A stretch of DNA of 64,000 nt from an uncultured Algimonas sp. (GTDB lineage: Bacteria > Pseudomonadota > Alphaproteobacteria > Caulobacterales > Maricaulaceae). The translations under genes and the position numbers were made by a program. The number at the start of each line of letters is the position of its first letter. The first letter of the stretch is position 1. The notes beneath the pieces are model-generated. The model worked only from the letters and a program-made list of their open reading frames with translations. It searched no databases and was not told the origin of the DNA. Location: NCBI RefSeq assembly GCF_947498175.1, contig NZ_CANMJB010000003.1, positions 248,001 to 312,000 on the forward strand, written 5' to 3'. Below, piece after piece: positions 63,560 through 64,000 of the stretch.

Positions 63560-64000
63560 ATGGATGTATCACAGACAGCCGGGTGGTGGTCGCTGCTGCC
63601 GCCCGTTCTCGCCATCGGTCTCGCGCTGTGGTCGCGGCAGGTCTATCTGTCGCTTGGGCTCGGCATCGCGGCGGGCTACCTCATCCTGGCGGGCGGCGAT
63701 CCGGTCGCGGCGACGTTCGACACGATCGATGCCGCCGTGGCCGTGTTCGCCGATGCTGGCAATACGCGCATCATCTTGTTCACCCTGGTCGTCGGCGCGC
63801 TGATCGCCCTGATCCAGCGGTCGGGCGGGGTAGCGGGTTTCATTGCGCGGCTGCTGGCCTGGCTCGACCGGCGCACCGAGACAGCGGAAGCGAAGGACCA
63901 GCGCGTCATCGTCGAATTGCTGGCGCTGGGCACGGGGCTTCTGCTGTTCATCGAAAGCAACATATCCATCCTGACAGTCGGGACATTGTTCCGGCCGGTC
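63560..64000 (+). CDS. Na+/H+ antiporter NhaC-family protein, 5' part
   Basis: An open frame from ATG 63560 runs off the right edge (147 codons). It begins MDVSQTAGWWSLLPPVLAIG and shows repeated transmembrane helices (LFTLVVGALIALIQRSGGV; ELLALGTGLLLFIESNISIL, then TVGTLFRPV). The latter matches the conserved NhaC segment that usually reads DDY-N-LTVG. Here the acidic DD is replaced by ES. Divergent from the peptide-export genes. Confidence 0.72.
   Translation, partial: MDVSQTAGWWSLLPPVLAIGLALWSRQVYLSLGLGIAAGYLILAGGDPVAATFDTIDAAVAVFADAGNTRIILFTLVVGALIALIQRSGGVAGFIARLLAWLDRRTETAEAKDQRVIVELLALGTGLLLFIESNISILTVGTLFRPV

Overview
The window is GC-rich, densely coded alphaproteobacterial chromosome. 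The gene orders point to Caulobacterales/Maricaulales (Hyphomonadaceae-like): bolA next to a J-domain gene and cobS; aroK-aroB-CorC divergent from xerD; rimP-nusA-ylxR-infB, then rbfA, truB, rpsO, pnp. TonB-dependent uptake, a DUF6445 protein and two full CtrA-type boxes (TTAA-N7-TTAAC) fit the same group. I cannot name a species. I saw no rRNA, tRNA, CRISPR array, insertion sequence or prophage.

Layout. 1-5 kb: chemotaxis genes (receptor, cheB, cheD) read leftward toward the end of an unidentified gene. 5-11 kb: an FAD monooxygenase, a secreted trypsin-like autotransporter, a small lipoprotein and a DUF6445 protein. 11-18.6 kb: a LysR regulator divergent from a TonB receptor, an M20 peptidase and an S9 peptidase, which look like a peptide-scavenging locus. 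18.6-30 kb: housekeeping genes (cobS, J-domain, bolA, an aroK-aroB-CorC-amidohydrolase operon with 4-base overlaps, xerD, accA) and a TorF-type outer-membrane protein with a CtrA box. 30-43 kb: secA, a parvulin lipoprotein, argJ and a Nudix hydrolase, then an Lhr helicase with PdeM, an OmpR-type regulator, an L,D-transpeptidase and an unusual lipoprotein. 42.8-56 kb: the transcription/translation cluster with a rimP leader attenuator. It is interrupted by a 0.74-kb non-coding stretch before rbfA and by three envelope genes before truB. 56-64 kb: an XRE regulator, a sugar dehydrogenase, a membrane protein, and then the most unusual region.

The region 58.7-63.5 kb, read on the minus strand, holds: (i) a 63-residue protein that looks like only the N-terminal anchor of an HlyD adaptor; (ii) a C39-peptidase ABC exporter with its catalytic residues intact; (iii) a previously unmarked 22-codon gene for a double-glycine leader peptide, whose predicted mature product is only seven residues (YPIIVDF); (iv) a terminator-like hairpin; and (v) a sensor histidine kinase with a secreted, TPR-like N-terminal half. 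A full CtrA box and a GANTC site lie upstream of the peptide gene. Together these suggest an exported heptapeptide signal made, trimmed and sensed by a CtrA-linked circuit. The idea resembles Gram-positive peptide pheromones read by TPR receptors but uses a periplasmic histidine kinase. The peptide, exporter motifs and promoter boxes are seen directly; the signalling role is inference.
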